Assembly: GCA_050950205.1 (NCBI GenBank)
Contig: JBMNHF010000016.1
Coordinates: 1 to 64,000 of the forward strand
From: WRAV01 sp050950205
GTDB lineage: Bacteria > Bacillota > Clostridia > Oscillospirales > Ruminococcaceae
Length of the DNA stretch: 64,000 nt
Direction: 5' to 3'
The notes below the pieces were generated by a model. The model made no database searches and had not been told where the DNA came from. It saw only the letters and a list, made by a program, of their open reading frames with translations. Below are positions 32,673-42,828 of this stretch, one piece after another. Every line of letters starts with the position of its first letter. Position 1 is the first letter of the stretch. Position numbers and translations under genes: made by a program.

Positions 32673-35600
32673 ATGAGTAATTTAACACAGGCTGGTTTGA
32701 CGCGTTTGGCAGAAACCGCAGCGAAAGCTCCGGTGTCGGGAAGTCCGGGGAGAATTTGCCGGGAACTTAAGGCCATGACGTCTCAATTGCGCCAGTACTA
32801 CCTTGCGGTCAGCCGGGGAGAGCGGCAAAGCAGGGATCCGGAACAAATGGCGGTGGAGGAATGGCTTTGCGATAACTACTACGTGCTGGAAAAGGAGAGC
32901 AAACAGAGTATCCGGGACATTCGCGGGCAGGCCAAACGGGCAGCTCCCGGTGAACTGGAACGTTTTTGCTTTCTGTTTTGGACGGTGCTGCAGGAAACCC
33001 CTCCCCTCACCGACGAAACTCTTGTCACCGTTCTGACCGCTGTGGGGAAGGTGCGCAAAGTCAGCGAAAACCAGTTTGGTTTTATCCCCACCGCCATCAA
33101 AACAGCTTTAATCCGCATGGCTTACGAAGCCTGCTTTGGCCAGTACAGCCAGCAGCGGATGAGCTATGCCATTACCGGTATTGGTAAGCTCTCCGATATT
33201 GACTTGGACGAGGTGATTTACCTCTGCTCCGGTGTGGAGCGGCTGCTTCTGCAGGATCCTGCCGGAATCTACCCCCTGATGGATGTGGATTCCCGCAAGT
33301 ATTACCGCAAGCAGGTGGCTTTGATTGCCGCCAAAACCCGGCGCTGTGAAGAGGAAACAGCTCAGGCCATGCTGGAGCAGTGCCTTGCCCAAACACAGGA
33401 ACCAAAGGACAGCCCGCGGCGACATATCGGTTACCCCATTTTACACAGCCCCTATCTGAAAAAAAGCAGGCGGCGCAGAGGGAAAATCACCCTGGTGGCG
33501 GGAATCTTGCTGCCGCTGCTTTGCTGCGCTTTGATTGCCCTGACCACCGGGCAGATTTGGGTGGGGCTGCTCTGCTTTCTCCCCTTGTGGGAAGTGCTGC
33601 GCACCCCCCTTTGGCAGGGAGCCATGGCAGGGGTGGAACCGGACTTTATCCCCCGCATGGACTGCAAAAAGCTGAAGGAAAAACCAAAAAGTGTGGTGCT
33701 GGTTTCCACCCTGCTGCCGGGGGTGGGGCAGCTCCCTGCTTTGGAGGACCGGCTGCGGCAGCTTTACTTTTCCAACTCCGATTCGGATATGTACTACTGT
33801 GTGCTGGCAGACTTTAAAGAGTGGAATCTCCCCGATGATGAAAAGGACGAGTCTCAGGTCAAAGCGGCGGTGGCCCTCATCCGGGAGCTGAACCGCCGCC
33901 ACGACAACCGCTTCATGCTGTTTTTGCGCGCCCGCACCTACTCCAAAACCCAGGGGAAGTACAGCGGCTGGGAGCGCAAGCGGGGCGCCATCACCGAATT
34001 TATCCGCTTTTTAAAAGGGGAGAAGACCAGCCTGTACACCTTTGAGGGGGACCAAAAGGTGTTGCCCCAGCTGCGCTATCTCATTGCGCTGGACTCGGAC
34101 ACCTCCCTGCTTTACGAATGTGCCCAGACACTGGTCAGCGCCGCCGTTCATCCCCTCAACCGCCCTGTGGTGGACGAAAGCCGGCAGGTGGTGGTGGAGG
34201 GGTACGGCATTTTGGCGCCCAAAATCAGCCCCGACCTAAAAAGCGCCCGGGCCACAGCCTTCTCCCGGGTGATGTGCGGCTGCGGCGGCGTGACCGCCTA
34301 TGAAACCAGAGATAAGGACTTTTATCAGGATCTTTTTGGCGAGAGCATCTTTGCGGGAAAGGGCCTCATTGACGTGGATGCTTTTTACACCCTGCTTTCC
34401 CGCCGCTTTCCGGAAAATCAGGTGCTAAGCCACGATATTCTGGAGGGCGCTTATCTGCGGGTGGCCTTTGTTTCCGACGTGGAGATGAACGACACCGCCC
34501 CCACCAGCATGAGCTCCTGGCTTTCCCGGCTTCACCGCTGGTTGCGGGGGGACTGGCAGAACATCAAGTTCATCGCAAAGCGCTACCGGGTGGACGGCAA
34601 GGTTTATCAAAACCCCATCAATGCTCTTTCCCGCTACAAGCTGCTAGACAACCTGCGCCGCTCCCTCACTCCTGTGGCTAGCTTGGCCTGTCTGGTGGCC
34701 GCCCTCTTTCTGCCGGGAGCCATCAGGGCAGTGGTAGCGGTGATAGGTCTGCTGGGAGTCATCTTTTCCTCCTCCTGGGCTGCCCTCTTTTCCTTATTAA
34801 ATGGAGGACTTTTCACCCTTTCCCGCAAGTTTTTTACCCGCACCCTTCCCCACGCCTTTGAGCTGATGGCCCAAGGGCTGTTTCTGCTGATTATGTTGCC
34901 CGCCCAAAGCATCATCACCTTGGATGCAGTGCTCCGTTCTTTGTGGAGAACCTACATCTCTCGCAAAAAGATGCTGGAATGGACCACCGCTGCCCAAAGC
35001 GAAGCCCAAGGGGTCAATTTGCTCTCGTTGGCAAGGCGGTTTTGGCTGGCCCAATTTTTTGGATTGGCTTATTTGATTTATGCCTCTCCCTCCCCACTGA
35101 CTTTGGTGGGAATTTGCTTTAGCCTGCTGATTCCGCTGGCTCTCATCACCGCTCGCCCGGTCTGTGAAGAGGAAAACCGCCTTTCCCCCGCAGACCGGGA
35201 CACCCTCATTTCCTACAACGCTGCCATGTGGCGGTACTACGAGGAATTTGCCAACGCCGAAAACCACTTTTTGCCCCCCGACAACATCCAGCAGAGTCCC
35301 GTTTACCGGGTGGCCAACCGCACCTCTCCCACCAACATCGGCATTATGCTTCTTTCGGTGCTGGCCGCCCGGGACTTTGACTTCATCGATACCGATGGGT
35401 TGTACACCCGCATCGAGCGAACCATCTCCACGGTGGAGCGGATGCCCATGTGGCATGGCAACCTGTACAACTGGTACGACACCTTAACGCTGGATACCTT
35501 AAAACCCGAATTTGTTTCCACCGTGGACAGCGGAAACTTTATCTGCTGTCTGGTGGCTTTGGTGGAAGGACTCAAAGAGTTTGTGCGGGAAAAGCCTGCC

Positions 35601-38600
35601 ATGCAGGAGCTGATTGCCCGCATAGAAAAGTTGATCGAAAACACCGACCTCAATATCTTGTACAACAAAAAAAAGAACTTGTTTTCCATCGGCTACAACG
35701 TGGCAGAGCAGTCCCTCACCGGATCTCACTACGACTTTTTGATGAGCGAGGCCCGGCTGACCAGCTATTACGCCGTAGCCCGCAAGCTGGTGGGAAAAAA
35801 GCACTGGGGCTCCCTTAACCGAACCATGAGCCGCAGCGGCTCCTATGCCGGGGCGGTGAGCTGGACCGGAACCATGTTCGAGTATTTTATGCCCCATCTG
35901 CTGCTGCCGGTTTACGATGGCTCCCTGCTGGGGGAGGCCCTGGACTACTGCCTCTACTGCCAGAAGCGAAGGGGGGACCGGGCAGGAGTTCCCTGGGGCA
36001 TCAGCGAAAGCGCCTTCTATGCCTTTGATAACAACCTAAATTACCAGTACAAGGCCCACGGAGTCCAAAAGCTGGGGGTGAAGCGGCATCTGGACCGGGA
36101 ACTGGTCATCTCCCCCTATTCCACCTTTTTGACCATCCCCATGGCTCCCAACTCCTCCATGGCCAATCTGGCTCGCCTGCAGGAGCTGGGTGTGTACGGC
36201 CGCTACGGATTTTTTGAGGCGGTGGATTTTACCGCCGAGCGGGTGGGCAAGGGCAGTCTTGCCGTCACCCGCAGCTATATGGCTCATCACATCGGCATGA
36301 GCATGGTGGCCTCCTGCAACGCGCTTTTCCGAAACAAAATGCAAAAGCGCTTTATGAGCAACCACTATATGCGCTCTGCCCAAGAATTTTTACAGGAGAA
36401 AATTGCCAAGGATACTGTGATTTACGATGAATTGACGGTGGAAACCCGCGGAAGCGAAGAACACGAACGCCCCTCCATTCGGGAGGAGCACAGAGCCATT
36501 TACCCTCAGGCACCCCGGGCTACCCTTATCACCAACGGGGAACTGACGGATATTCTCACCGATACGGGAGCCTGCTGGCTTGCTCTGGGAGAAACCGACC
36601 TGACCCGGCGCAGCACCGACCTGCTGCGGCGGGCGCAAGGGGTGTTTACTTTGGTGCGGATGAACGGCACCACCCTCTGCGCCACCCAAGCCCCTTATTT
36701 TGACGAAAAGGCAACCTACCGGGTGGAACATCAGGACAGAAGTGTCACCTATTACGCCGAGAAAAAAGAAGTGCAGCTGGGGGTGCGCTGCATGATGCAC
36801 CCCACCATCAGTTGCGAGCAGCGGCAGATTGTGGTAAAAAACAATTCTTCCCGCAAGCAGGCTGCCCAACTGCTGCTCTATCTGGAGCCCACCTTAAGCA
36901 GCCACCGGGATTACAGCGCCCATCCCGCCTATTCCAAGCTTTTTGTCTCCGCCAAATACGACGAGCAGACCAAAACCCTCACCTTTTTGCGCCGGGACAA
37001 GGACGGCACCCGCTCCATCTACCTGACGGTGGGGCTGTTGCAGCAGTCGGCGGAATTTACCTTTGAAACCCATCGGGAAGCGCTGATGCCGGCTCCCGGA
37101 GGCTTTGAATCCCTCAAACATTTTTATAAAAAGAAATTTTCCAGCAGCGGGGCAAACAGCGAACTGGGCATTCCCGATGCCTGTTGTGCCCTGCAACTGG
37201 ATCTTCACATCCCGGCGGGAGGGCAGCAGCAGGTCACCTTGCTGCTCTGTGCCTCCCGCACCGAAGCCGAGGGAATCAATTCCATCATTGCCATGCGCAA
37301 GCAAGGCCTGCTGGACGAAAAAACCGCAGCCGCCTCCCCTCTGCTGGGGGATTCCCTGGAGGGGCGGCTGGGGAGCAGTATTTTGGGGCAGCTCCTCTTT
37401 CCCCAGCGAAGCAATGAGCAGGCAAAGTTGCGCAATCGGCTGGGGCAAAGCGGGCTCTGGCCGGCAGGCATATCCGGGGATTTGCCCATCGCCCTGTTTC
37501 GCCTGGAGGAGGGAGAGGAGCAGGAAATTCCCCCTGGCTCCCCGGTTCCTTCGGAGCCTTTCTCTCATCAGCAAGACAGTCTGGATGCCCGCCTTGCTGC
37601 GCTGGACAGCTATCTTAAGCTCCATGCCAGCCTGCGCAGTGTAGGGGTAAGTTTTGATCTGGTCATCCTCTACGACAAAGCCGATACCCGGCAGGAGCTG
37701 GAGGCCAGAGTGCAGAAAAACAGCGTACAGGGGATTTTGGGCAGCAGGGGCGGCGTGTTTCTGCTCCACACACCGGTGACCACTCCGGAGCTACTCACCT
37801 TGCTGGACGCCGTAGCCCGCCATGTCTTCCCCGCGGAAGCTCCCCAAACGGGGGAAAAGCCTTTTTATCCGGCAGAGCTGCTGCCATTGGCTCCCCACCC
37901 TCTGCCGGAGCATCCCCAGCTTGCGGTTCATGGCGGTGTGTTTGCCGAAGGTCGCTTTTATGTGGATAAAACCTCTCCTCTGCCTTGGAGTCATGTGCTC
38001 TCCAACGCCGCCTTTGGAACCCTGGTTTCGGATCACGCTTTGGGGTATACCTGGGCCTTCAATGCCCGCGAAAATAAGCTGACTCCCTGGTACAACGACA
38101 TTGCCACCGACAACACCGGAGAGATGGTGCTGCTCTCTCAGGGTGGCAGAATCTACAATTTAACCCAAGGGGCCAGAGCCTCCTTTTCTCCCCAGGATGC
38201 CCGGTGGCAGGGACGCAATTCCACCATCGAAAGCACCGTGGAGGTGGCCGTTCCCGAAAAAGGCTTGGTCAAGCAAATCAAAGTCACCCTGCAAAACCGA
38301 AGCGACACCCCGCAAAAGTTGCGTCTTGCCTACTACACCGAGCCGGTGCTGGGGGTGGATCGGGACAGTTGCAGCTCCATTGCTGCCAGAGAGGAGCAGG
38401 GAGTTCTGTTGCTGCGCAATGTCTGGAATACGGTGGTGCCCTGCTGGATGGTGCTGGCGGCTCCCGAGCAGAGGGTGCGGTACACCACCAACCGGTCGGC
38501 CTTTTTAGCAGGGGACTGGAACCGGGAGGAAACTGGGCCTCAGGCTGACCCTTGCGCTGCCGCCATGGTCAGTCTGGAGCTTGGGGGGCGGGAAGAAAAA

Positions 38601-40178
38601 ACCGTTACCTTTTTGCTGGCCTGTGGCCGCACCAAAGAAAGTGCCGTTGCCATGACCACCCTGCCCTTACAGGAGAGCTACCGCCCCAAACATTCGCTAA
38701 AGCTGCAAACGGAATTCCCGGCGCTGGACAGCTTTGTCAACGGTTTTTTGCCCCATCAGATTCTGGCCTGCCGCATCCGGGGCCGCACTGCCTTTTATCA
38801 GTGCGGCGGGGCTTATGGTTTTCGGGATCAGCTTCAGGACGCCATGGCCTACCAGCTTTTGAACCCGGAGATTTTGCGCCGGCAGATTATTCGCTGCTGT
38901 GCCGTGCAGTTTGAGGAGGGAGATGTCCTTCATTGGTGGCATCCTCTGCCCAAACTTGCCAATGGAAACGGCGGTCTGAAAGGGGTGCGCACCCGGTTTT
39001 CCGACGATTTGCTCTGGCTGCCTTTGGCGGTGGCGGAATATGTGGAAAAAACCGGGGATGAATCCCTGCTGGATGTGGAAGTCCATTACCTCACCGCCCC
39101 GGAACTGGCTCCCGGTCAGCAGGAGCATTACCTTTCCCCCAAACGGTCTTCCCTGCGGGAAAGCGTCTTTTCTCACTGTGTCAAAGCCCTGGAACGGGGT
39201 CACAATTTAGGGGAAAAGGGCTTGCCTCTCATCGGCTGCGGGGACTGGAACGATGGCTTTTCCATGGTGGGAGCTAAAGGAAAAGGCCGCAGCGTCTGGC
39301 TTGCCCTCTTTTTGATTCTGGTAATGGAGCGGTTTGCGCCCCTTTGCCGGAAAAAAGGGCGGGAGGATTTGGAAACCCTCTACCGGGAACGGGCGGAGGC
39401 TCTGCGCCACGCTGTTGAGGACCACTGCTGGGACGGGGAGTGGTATGTTCGCGCCTTTTATGATAACGGTGAGCCCATGGGAAGCCGCAGCAACCGGGAA
39501 TGTTCCATCGATCTGCTGCCCCAGAGCTTTGCGGTGGCGGCAAAACTGCCCGATCAGGAGCGAATCGCTCAGGGACTTGATGCCGCATGGGAGCACCTGA
39601 TGGATCCAAAGCTGCGGCTGGTTCGGCTGTTTACCGAAGCGTTTCGCCATTCGGAGCAGCAGCCCGGCTATGTCAAAGCTTACTCCCGGGGGATTCGAGA
39701 AAACGGAGGCCAGTACACCCACTCGGCGGTGTGGTTTGCCCTGGCTCTGCTCCACTTTGGCCGCCGGGAGGAAGGCTGGCAGGTGCTTCAGATGCTCAAC
39801 CCTGCCGATCGGGCCGGTTACCCGGGTTTGGCGGAAGTTTACAAGTTGGAGCCATATTATATTGCCGCCGACATCTACACCAACCCTGCGGCACCCGGCC
39901 GAGGGGGCTGGAGCATCTATACCGGGGCGGCATCCTGGTATTTTCGAGTGATCTACGAAGAGCTGCTGGGACTCACTTTAAAGGGGGACAGCCTGTTTCT
40001 GACCCCCCGCCTGCCCTCGGCCTGGAATCGGGCGGAGTTGAAGGCGCAGATAAAAGGAACGGGGCTGACCCTATGCTTTGAACGGGGGAAGGAGCCGGGG
40101 CTCTTTCTAGGCGGCCGGAAGGTTGAAAAAATACCCTTGGACGGGGGCGAATATACTGTTCGAGTGGTCTTTGTTTAA
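32673..40178 (+). CDS. Cyclic beta-1,2-glucan synthase-like protein (GT84-GH94)
   Basis: This 2501-residue membrane protein has the domain order of cyclic beta-1,2-glucan synthases (NdvB/Cgs). Membrane segments lie at about 270-308, 662-745 and 789-826. Between the first two is the GT84 glycosyltransferase, with ALDSDT (about 472), GEGxLI-like FAGKGLIDVDAF and LSHDILEG (about 587). A cyclisation/glycoamylase-like domain follows (about 850-1330; WGISESAFYAFD). The C-terminal ~1100 residues are a GH94 phosphorylase domain with YGFRDQLQDAMA (about 2049) and the catalytic CGDWNDGF (about 2189). The expected product is beta-1,2-glucan from UDP-glucose. It is a single unbroken frame. Confidence 0.85.
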   Translation: MSNLTQAGLTRLAETAAKAPVSGSPGRICRELKAMTSQLRQYYLAVSRGERQSRDPEQMAVEEWLCDNYYVLEKESKQSIRDIRGQAKRAAPGELERFCFLFWTVLQETPPLTDETLVTVLTAVGKVRKVSENQFGFIPTAIKTALIRMAYEACFGQYSQQRMSYAITGIGKLSDIDLDEVIYLCSGVERLLLQDPAGIYPLMDVDSRKYYRKQVALIAAKTRRCEEETAQAMLEQCLAQTQEPKDSPRRHIGYPILHSPYLKKSRRRRGKITLVAGILLPLLCCALIALTTGQIWVGLLCFLPLWEVLRTPLWQGAMAGVEPDFIPRMDCKKLKEKPKSVVLVSTLLPGVGQLPALEDRLRQLYFSNSDSDMYYCVLADFKEWNLPDDEKDESQVKAAVALIRELNRRHDNRFMLFLRARTYSKTQGKYSGWERKRGAITEFIRFLKGEKTSLYTFEGDQKVLPQLRYLIALDSDTSLLYECAQTLVSAAVHPLNRPVVDESRQVVVEGYGILAPKISPDLKSARATAFSRVMCGCGGVTAYETRDKDFYQDLFGESIFAGKGLIDVDAFYTLLSRRFPENQVLSHDILEGAYLRVAFVSDVEMNDTAPTSMSSWLSRLHRWLRGDWQNIKFIAKRYRVDGKVYQNPINALSRYKLLDNLRRSLTPVASLACLVAALFLPGAIRAVVAVIGLLGVIFSSSWAALFSLLNGGLFTLSRKFFTRTLPHAFELMAQGLFLLIMLPAQSIITLDAVLRSLWRTYISRKKMLEWTTAAQSEAQGVNLLSLARRFWLAQFFGLAYLIYASPSPLTLVGICFSLLIPLALITARPVCEEENRLSPADRDTLISYNAAMWRYYEEFANAENHFLPPDNIQQSPVYRVANRTSPTNIGIMLLSVLAARDFDFIDTDGLYTRIERTISTVERMPMWHGNLYNWYDTLTLDTLKPEFVSTVDSGNFICCLVALVEGLKEFVREKPAMQELIARIEKLIENTDLNILYNKKKNLFSIGYNVAEQSLTGSHYDFLMSEARLTSYYAVARKLVGKKHWGSLNRTMSRSGSYAGAVSWTGTMFEYFMPHLLLPVYDGSLLGEALDYCLYCQKRRGDRAGVPWGISESAFYAFDNNLNYQYKAHGVQKLGVKRHLDRELVISPYSTFLTIPMAPNSSMANLARLQELGVYGRYGFFEAVDFTAERVGKGSLAVTRSYMAHHIGMSMVASCNALFRNKMQKRFMSNHYMRSAQEFLQEKIAKDTVIYDELTVETRGSEEHERPSIREEHRAIYPQAPRATLITNGELTDILTDTGACWLALGETDLTRRSTDLLRRAQGVFTLVRMNGTTLCATQAPYFDEKATYRVEHQDRSVTYYAEKKEVQLGVRCMMHPTISCEQRQIVVKNNSSRKQAAQLLLYLEPTLSSHRDYSAHPAYSKLFVSAKYDEQTKTLTFLRRDKDGTRSIYLTVGLLQQSAEFTFETHREALMPAPGGFESLKHFYKKKFSSSGANSELGIPDACCALQLDLHIPAGGQQQVTLLLCASRTEAEGINSIIAMRKQGLLDEKTAAASPLLGDSLEGRLGSSILGQLLFPQRSNEQAKLRNRLGQSGLWPAGISGDLPIALFRLEEGEEQEIPPGSPVPSEPFSHQQDSLDARLAALDSYLKLHASLRSVGVSFDLVILYDKADTRQELEARVQKNSVQGILGSRGGVFLLHTPVTTPELLTLLDAVARHVFPAEAPQTGEKPFYPAELLPLAPHPLPEHPQLAVHGGVFAEGRFYVDKTSPLPWSHVLSNAAFGTLVSDHALGYTWAFNARENKLTPWYNDIATDNTGEMVLLSQGGRIYNLTQGARASFSPQDARWQGRNSTIESTVEVAVPEKGLVKQIKVTLQNRSDTPQKLRLAYYTEPVLGVDRDSCSSIAAREEQGVLLLRNVWNTVVPCWMVLAAPEQRVRYTTNRSAFLAGDWNREETGPQADPCAAAMVSLELGGREEKTVTFLLACGRTKESAVAMTTLPLQESYRPKHSLKLQTEFPALDSFVNGFLPHQILACRIRGRTAFYQCGGAYGFRDQLQDAMAYQLLNPEILRRQIIRCCAVQFEEGDVLHWWHPLPKLANGNGGLKGVRTRFSDDLLWLPLAVAEYVEKTGDESLLDVEVHYLTAPELAPGQQEHYLSPKRSSLRESVFSHCVKALERGHNLGEKGLPLIGCGDWNDGFSMVGAKGKGRSVWLALFLILVMERFAPLCRKKGREDLETLYRERAEALRHAVEDHCWDGEWYVRAFYDNGEPMGSRSNRECSIDLLPQSFAVAAKLPDQERIAQGLDAAWEHLMDPKLRLVRLFTEAFRHSEQQPGYVKAYSRGIRENGGQYTHSAVWFALALLHFGRREEGWQVLQMLNPADRAGYPGLAEVYKLEPYYIAADIYTNPAAPGRGGWSIYTGAASWYFRVIYEELLGLTLKGDSLFLTPRLPSAWNRAELKAQIKGTGLTLCFERGKEPGLFLGGRKVEKIPLDGGEYTVRVVFV

Positions 40179-40191
40179 ATTGCAAAAAGTC

Positions 40192-40220
40192 TGGCAAACC
40201 TTTCCTCCCTGTGTTATAAT
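40192..40220 (+). promoter_or_regulatory. Promoter of ymfF-ymfH-lgt
   Basis: TGGCAA (40192-40197), a 17-base spacer and TATAAT (40215-40220) with an extended TGT lie 25 bases before the TTG start of ymfF. Confidence 0.5.
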
Positions 40221-40244
40221 AAAAATTTATAAGGAGTGAGCATA

Positions 40245-41528
40245 TTGAGCCAGACATGTGTCCGCACACCCATTGGGACGGGGATTCACCTCACCGCCAT
40301 CTCGGACCCTAAATTCAAACACAATCGTCTTTCCATTAACTTTGTCCTTCCACTGGACCGGGACTGTGCCTCCAACAATGCAGCGGTTCCCCATATTTTG
40401 CGGATGGGCTGCCGGTCCTTGCCCGATCTTTCTTCCCTCAACGCAAGGCTGCAGGAGCTGTACGGCGCCAATCTGGATGCCAGCGTTTATAAGTTTGGGG
40501 GATATCAGGTGATGGAGCTTTCCATCCGCGGGTTGGACAACCGTTACGCTCTGGAGGGAGAAGATATCACCGCCCAGTGCGCTCAGTTGCTTGCCCAGAT
40601 AACCCTGGACCCTAAACTGGATGGCAACGGACTGTTTTACGAAACGGATACTGCGCTGCAGCGCCGGTTTATTCAGGATGCCATTGAGGCGGAAATCAAC
40701 GAAAAGCGCAGCTACGCCATCTCCCAATGCCTGCAAACCATGTGTCAGGGAGAGCCGGTTGCGGTAAAAACCTATGGATACCCCGAAACCGCTGCCGCCA
40801 TCACTGCGGCTTCCGCCACAGCCGCCTACCGCAATATGCTGAAAAACGCTCCCATCGAGGTTGTCTTTACCGGAGCGGGAGATGCCCAGATAACGGGAAG
40901 AATTTTGGGGGAAGCCTTTGCCGGGTTGGAGCGGGCTCCCTTTGCCTACAAACCGGTGAAATTGGGGCCCGCCCCCGGTTCCGTACGGGAAAAAACCGAA
41001 GAAATGGAAATTGCACAGGGCAAGCTGGTGCTGGGCCTGCGCTGCCAGGGACTGGAAACACCCCGGCAGGTGGGAGCCACCCGCCTGTTTTCCGCCCTAT
41101 ACGGCGGCACGCCTTTTTCCAAGCTGTTCCGCAATGTGCGGGAAAAACTAAGCCTTTGCTATTACTGTGCCTCCCGGTTTGATTCCGCCACCCATCTGCT
41201 GCTGGTGGACAGCGGAATCGAAATGGCCAACAAAAAGAAAGCCCAAGAGGAGATTTTGCATCAACTGGAGTGTGTAAAGTCTGGGGACTTTACAGAACAA
41301 GAGCTGGCCGAAACCAAGCTGATGATGCGCAGTTCCCTCATCACCACCACCGATTCTCCCTCTGCCACCGAGGGCTGGTATATGGCTCAAATTTTGCGGG
41401 GGCAGATGGTATCGCCCCAAGAGGATGCCGACCTTCTGGACACCATCACCCGGGAGGAGATTGTAGAGGCGGCAAATTCTGTCCAGCTGGATACCATTTA
41501 CTTCCTAAAAGGAAAGGAGGCGGTGTAA
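40245..41528 (+). CDS. ymfF: M16 family peptidase-like protein, YmfF type (inactive partner)
   Basis: This 427-residue protein has the M16 peptidase fold but no HxxEH zinc motif; its first strand reads HNRLSINFVLPL and LQELYGANLDASVYKFGGYQV takes the place of the active helix. Such proteins pair with an active M16 member, and the next gene encodes one. In Bacillus the ymfF-ymfH-ymfI genes are linked to 5-aminopentanol modification of elongation factor P. TTG 40245 is chosen from AAGGAG spacing; GTG 40236 overlaps the ribosome site. The stop overlaps the ymfH start (TAATG). Confidence 0.88.
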   Translation: MSQTCVRTPIGTGIHLTAISDPKFKHNRLSINFVLPLDRDCASNNAAVPHILRMGCRSLPDLSSLNARLQELYGANLDASVYKFGGYQVMELSIRGLDNRYALEGEDITAQCAQLLAQITLDPKLDGNGLFYETDTALQRRFIQDAIEAEINEKRSYAISQCLQTMCQGEPVAVKTYGYPETAAAITAASATAAYRNMLKNAPIEVVFTGAGDAQITGRILGEAFAGLERAPFAYKPVKLGPAPGSVREKTEEMEIAQGKLVLGLRCQGLETPRQVGATRLFSALYGGTPFSKLFRNVREKLSLCYYCASRFDSATHLLLVDSGIEMANKKKAQEEILHQLECVKSGDFTEQELAETKLMMRSSLITTTDSPSATEGWYMAQILRGQMVSPQEDADLLDTITREEIVEAANSVQLDTIYFLKGKEAV

Positions 41529-42799
41529 TGAAGGAGATCATTCGCTCGCAGCGCCTGGGGGAACAGTATCAAAAAATCCTGCACTCTTCGGGACTGACCA
41601 TTCTGCTCTACCCCATGGAGGGCTTTCAAAGCGCCTACGCCCTTTTTGCCACCAACTACGGCTCGGTGGATGAGACCTTTAAAACCGATCAAGACGCCGA
41701 TTTTATCACGGTACCCGCAGGGATCGCCCACTTTTTGGAGCATAAGCTGTTTGAAAGCGAGGACGGCGATGCTTTTGCCCGCTATGCCAAAACCGGGGCC
41801 AGCGCCAACGCCTACACCTCCTTTGACAAAACCGCCTACCTGTTTTCCTGCACCGACAACTTTAAGGAAAGCATTGAAATATTGCTGGACTTTGTCACCC
41901 ACCCCTACTTCACCCCTCAGACGGTGGAAAAGGAGCAGGGAATCATTGGGCAGGAAATTCGCATGTACGACGATAATCCCGACTGGCGGGTGTACTTCAA
42001 CCTGCTGGGGGCCTTGTACCATGTCAACCCGGTGCGGACCGATATTGCCGGCACCGTGGATTCCATTGCGCAAATTGACGCAGACCTGCTGTATCGCTGC
42101 TATCATACCTTTTATAATCTCCACAATATGACACTGGCGGTGGCGGGCAACTTTGACCCCGATGTGGTGCTGGAAGCCGCCGACCGGATTCTGAAAGCTG
42201 CTCCCAAACAGGAGCTGATCCGCAACATCGCAGAGGAGCCGGAAGAGGTTCGCGCCTCTTTGGTGGAGCAAACTCTGCCGGTGGCGCTGCCTCTCTTTCA
42301 GATTGGGTTTAAAGGCAAGGCCGGCAAGACCGAGCGGGAAACCCTCTGGGGCAAAATTGCCGACGAGGTGCTGCTGGACATCATTGCCGGGGACTCCACC
42401 CCCCTTTACCGCCGTCTGCTGGAGGCCGAGCTGATCAATCAAAGTTTTGAGGGGGAAGCCATGGCCAGCCGGGATTACGCCCTCACCCTCTTTTCCGGCG
42501 AATCCCGGGATCCCAAGCGAGTGCGGGATGAAATCGCCACCGAAATTCTCCGCCTGCGCAGCGAGGGAATTGACCCGCAACTCTTTGACCGGGTGAAGAA
42601 GGCTGTGTACGGCCGCTACCTAGGAGCATATGGCCGAGCAGATGCTTTGGCCGGCCTTTTGGTGGCCGCCCAGTTTGCCGGTGTCGATGCCTACGAAATA
42701 CTGGAGATGTTGGCCTCCCTGACCTTAGAGCAGCTTACTGACCGCCTGCCGGTCAGCTTTGATGTGAACCGCTGCGCCCTTTCCATTGTTCGGAGCTGA
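41528..42799 (+). CDS. ymfH: M16 family zinc metallopeptidase, YmfH type
   Basis: This 423-residue protein is the active partner: HFLEH (His68 to His72) with the downstream Glu block EKEQGIIGQEIRMYDDNP completes the zinc site. ANAYTSFDKTAYLFSC and YHTFYNLHNMTLAVAGNF are typical M16 N-terminal domain blocks. The heterodimer probably processes a peptide in the cytoplasm; by analogy with Bacillus it acts in EF-P modification, though that link is from annotation of homologues. It starts in the stop codon of ymfF and ends 29 bases before lgt. Confidence 0.92.
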   Translation: MKEIIRSQRLGEQYQKILHSSGLTILLYPMEGFQSAYALFATNYGSVDETFKTDQDADFITVPAGIAHFLEHKLFESEDGDAFARYAKTGASANAYTSFDKTAYLFSCTDNFKESIEILLDFVTHPYFTPQTVEKEQGIIGQEIRMYDDNPDWRVYFNLLGALYHVNPVRTDIAGTVDSIAQIDADLLYRCYHTFYNLHNMTLAVAGNFDPDVVLEAADRILKAAPKQELIRNIAEEPEEVRASLVEQTLPVALPLFQIGFKGKAGKTERETLWGKIADEVLLDIIAGDSTPLYRRLLEAELINQSFEGEAMASRDYALTLFSGESRDPKRVRDEIATEILRLRSEGIDPQLFDRVKKAVYGRYLGAYGRADALAGLLVAAQFAGVDAYEILEMLASLTLEQLTDRLPVSFDVNRCALSIVRS

Positions 42800-42828
42800 C
42801 CATCTGCGCCTGAAAGGAAGGAGATTCT

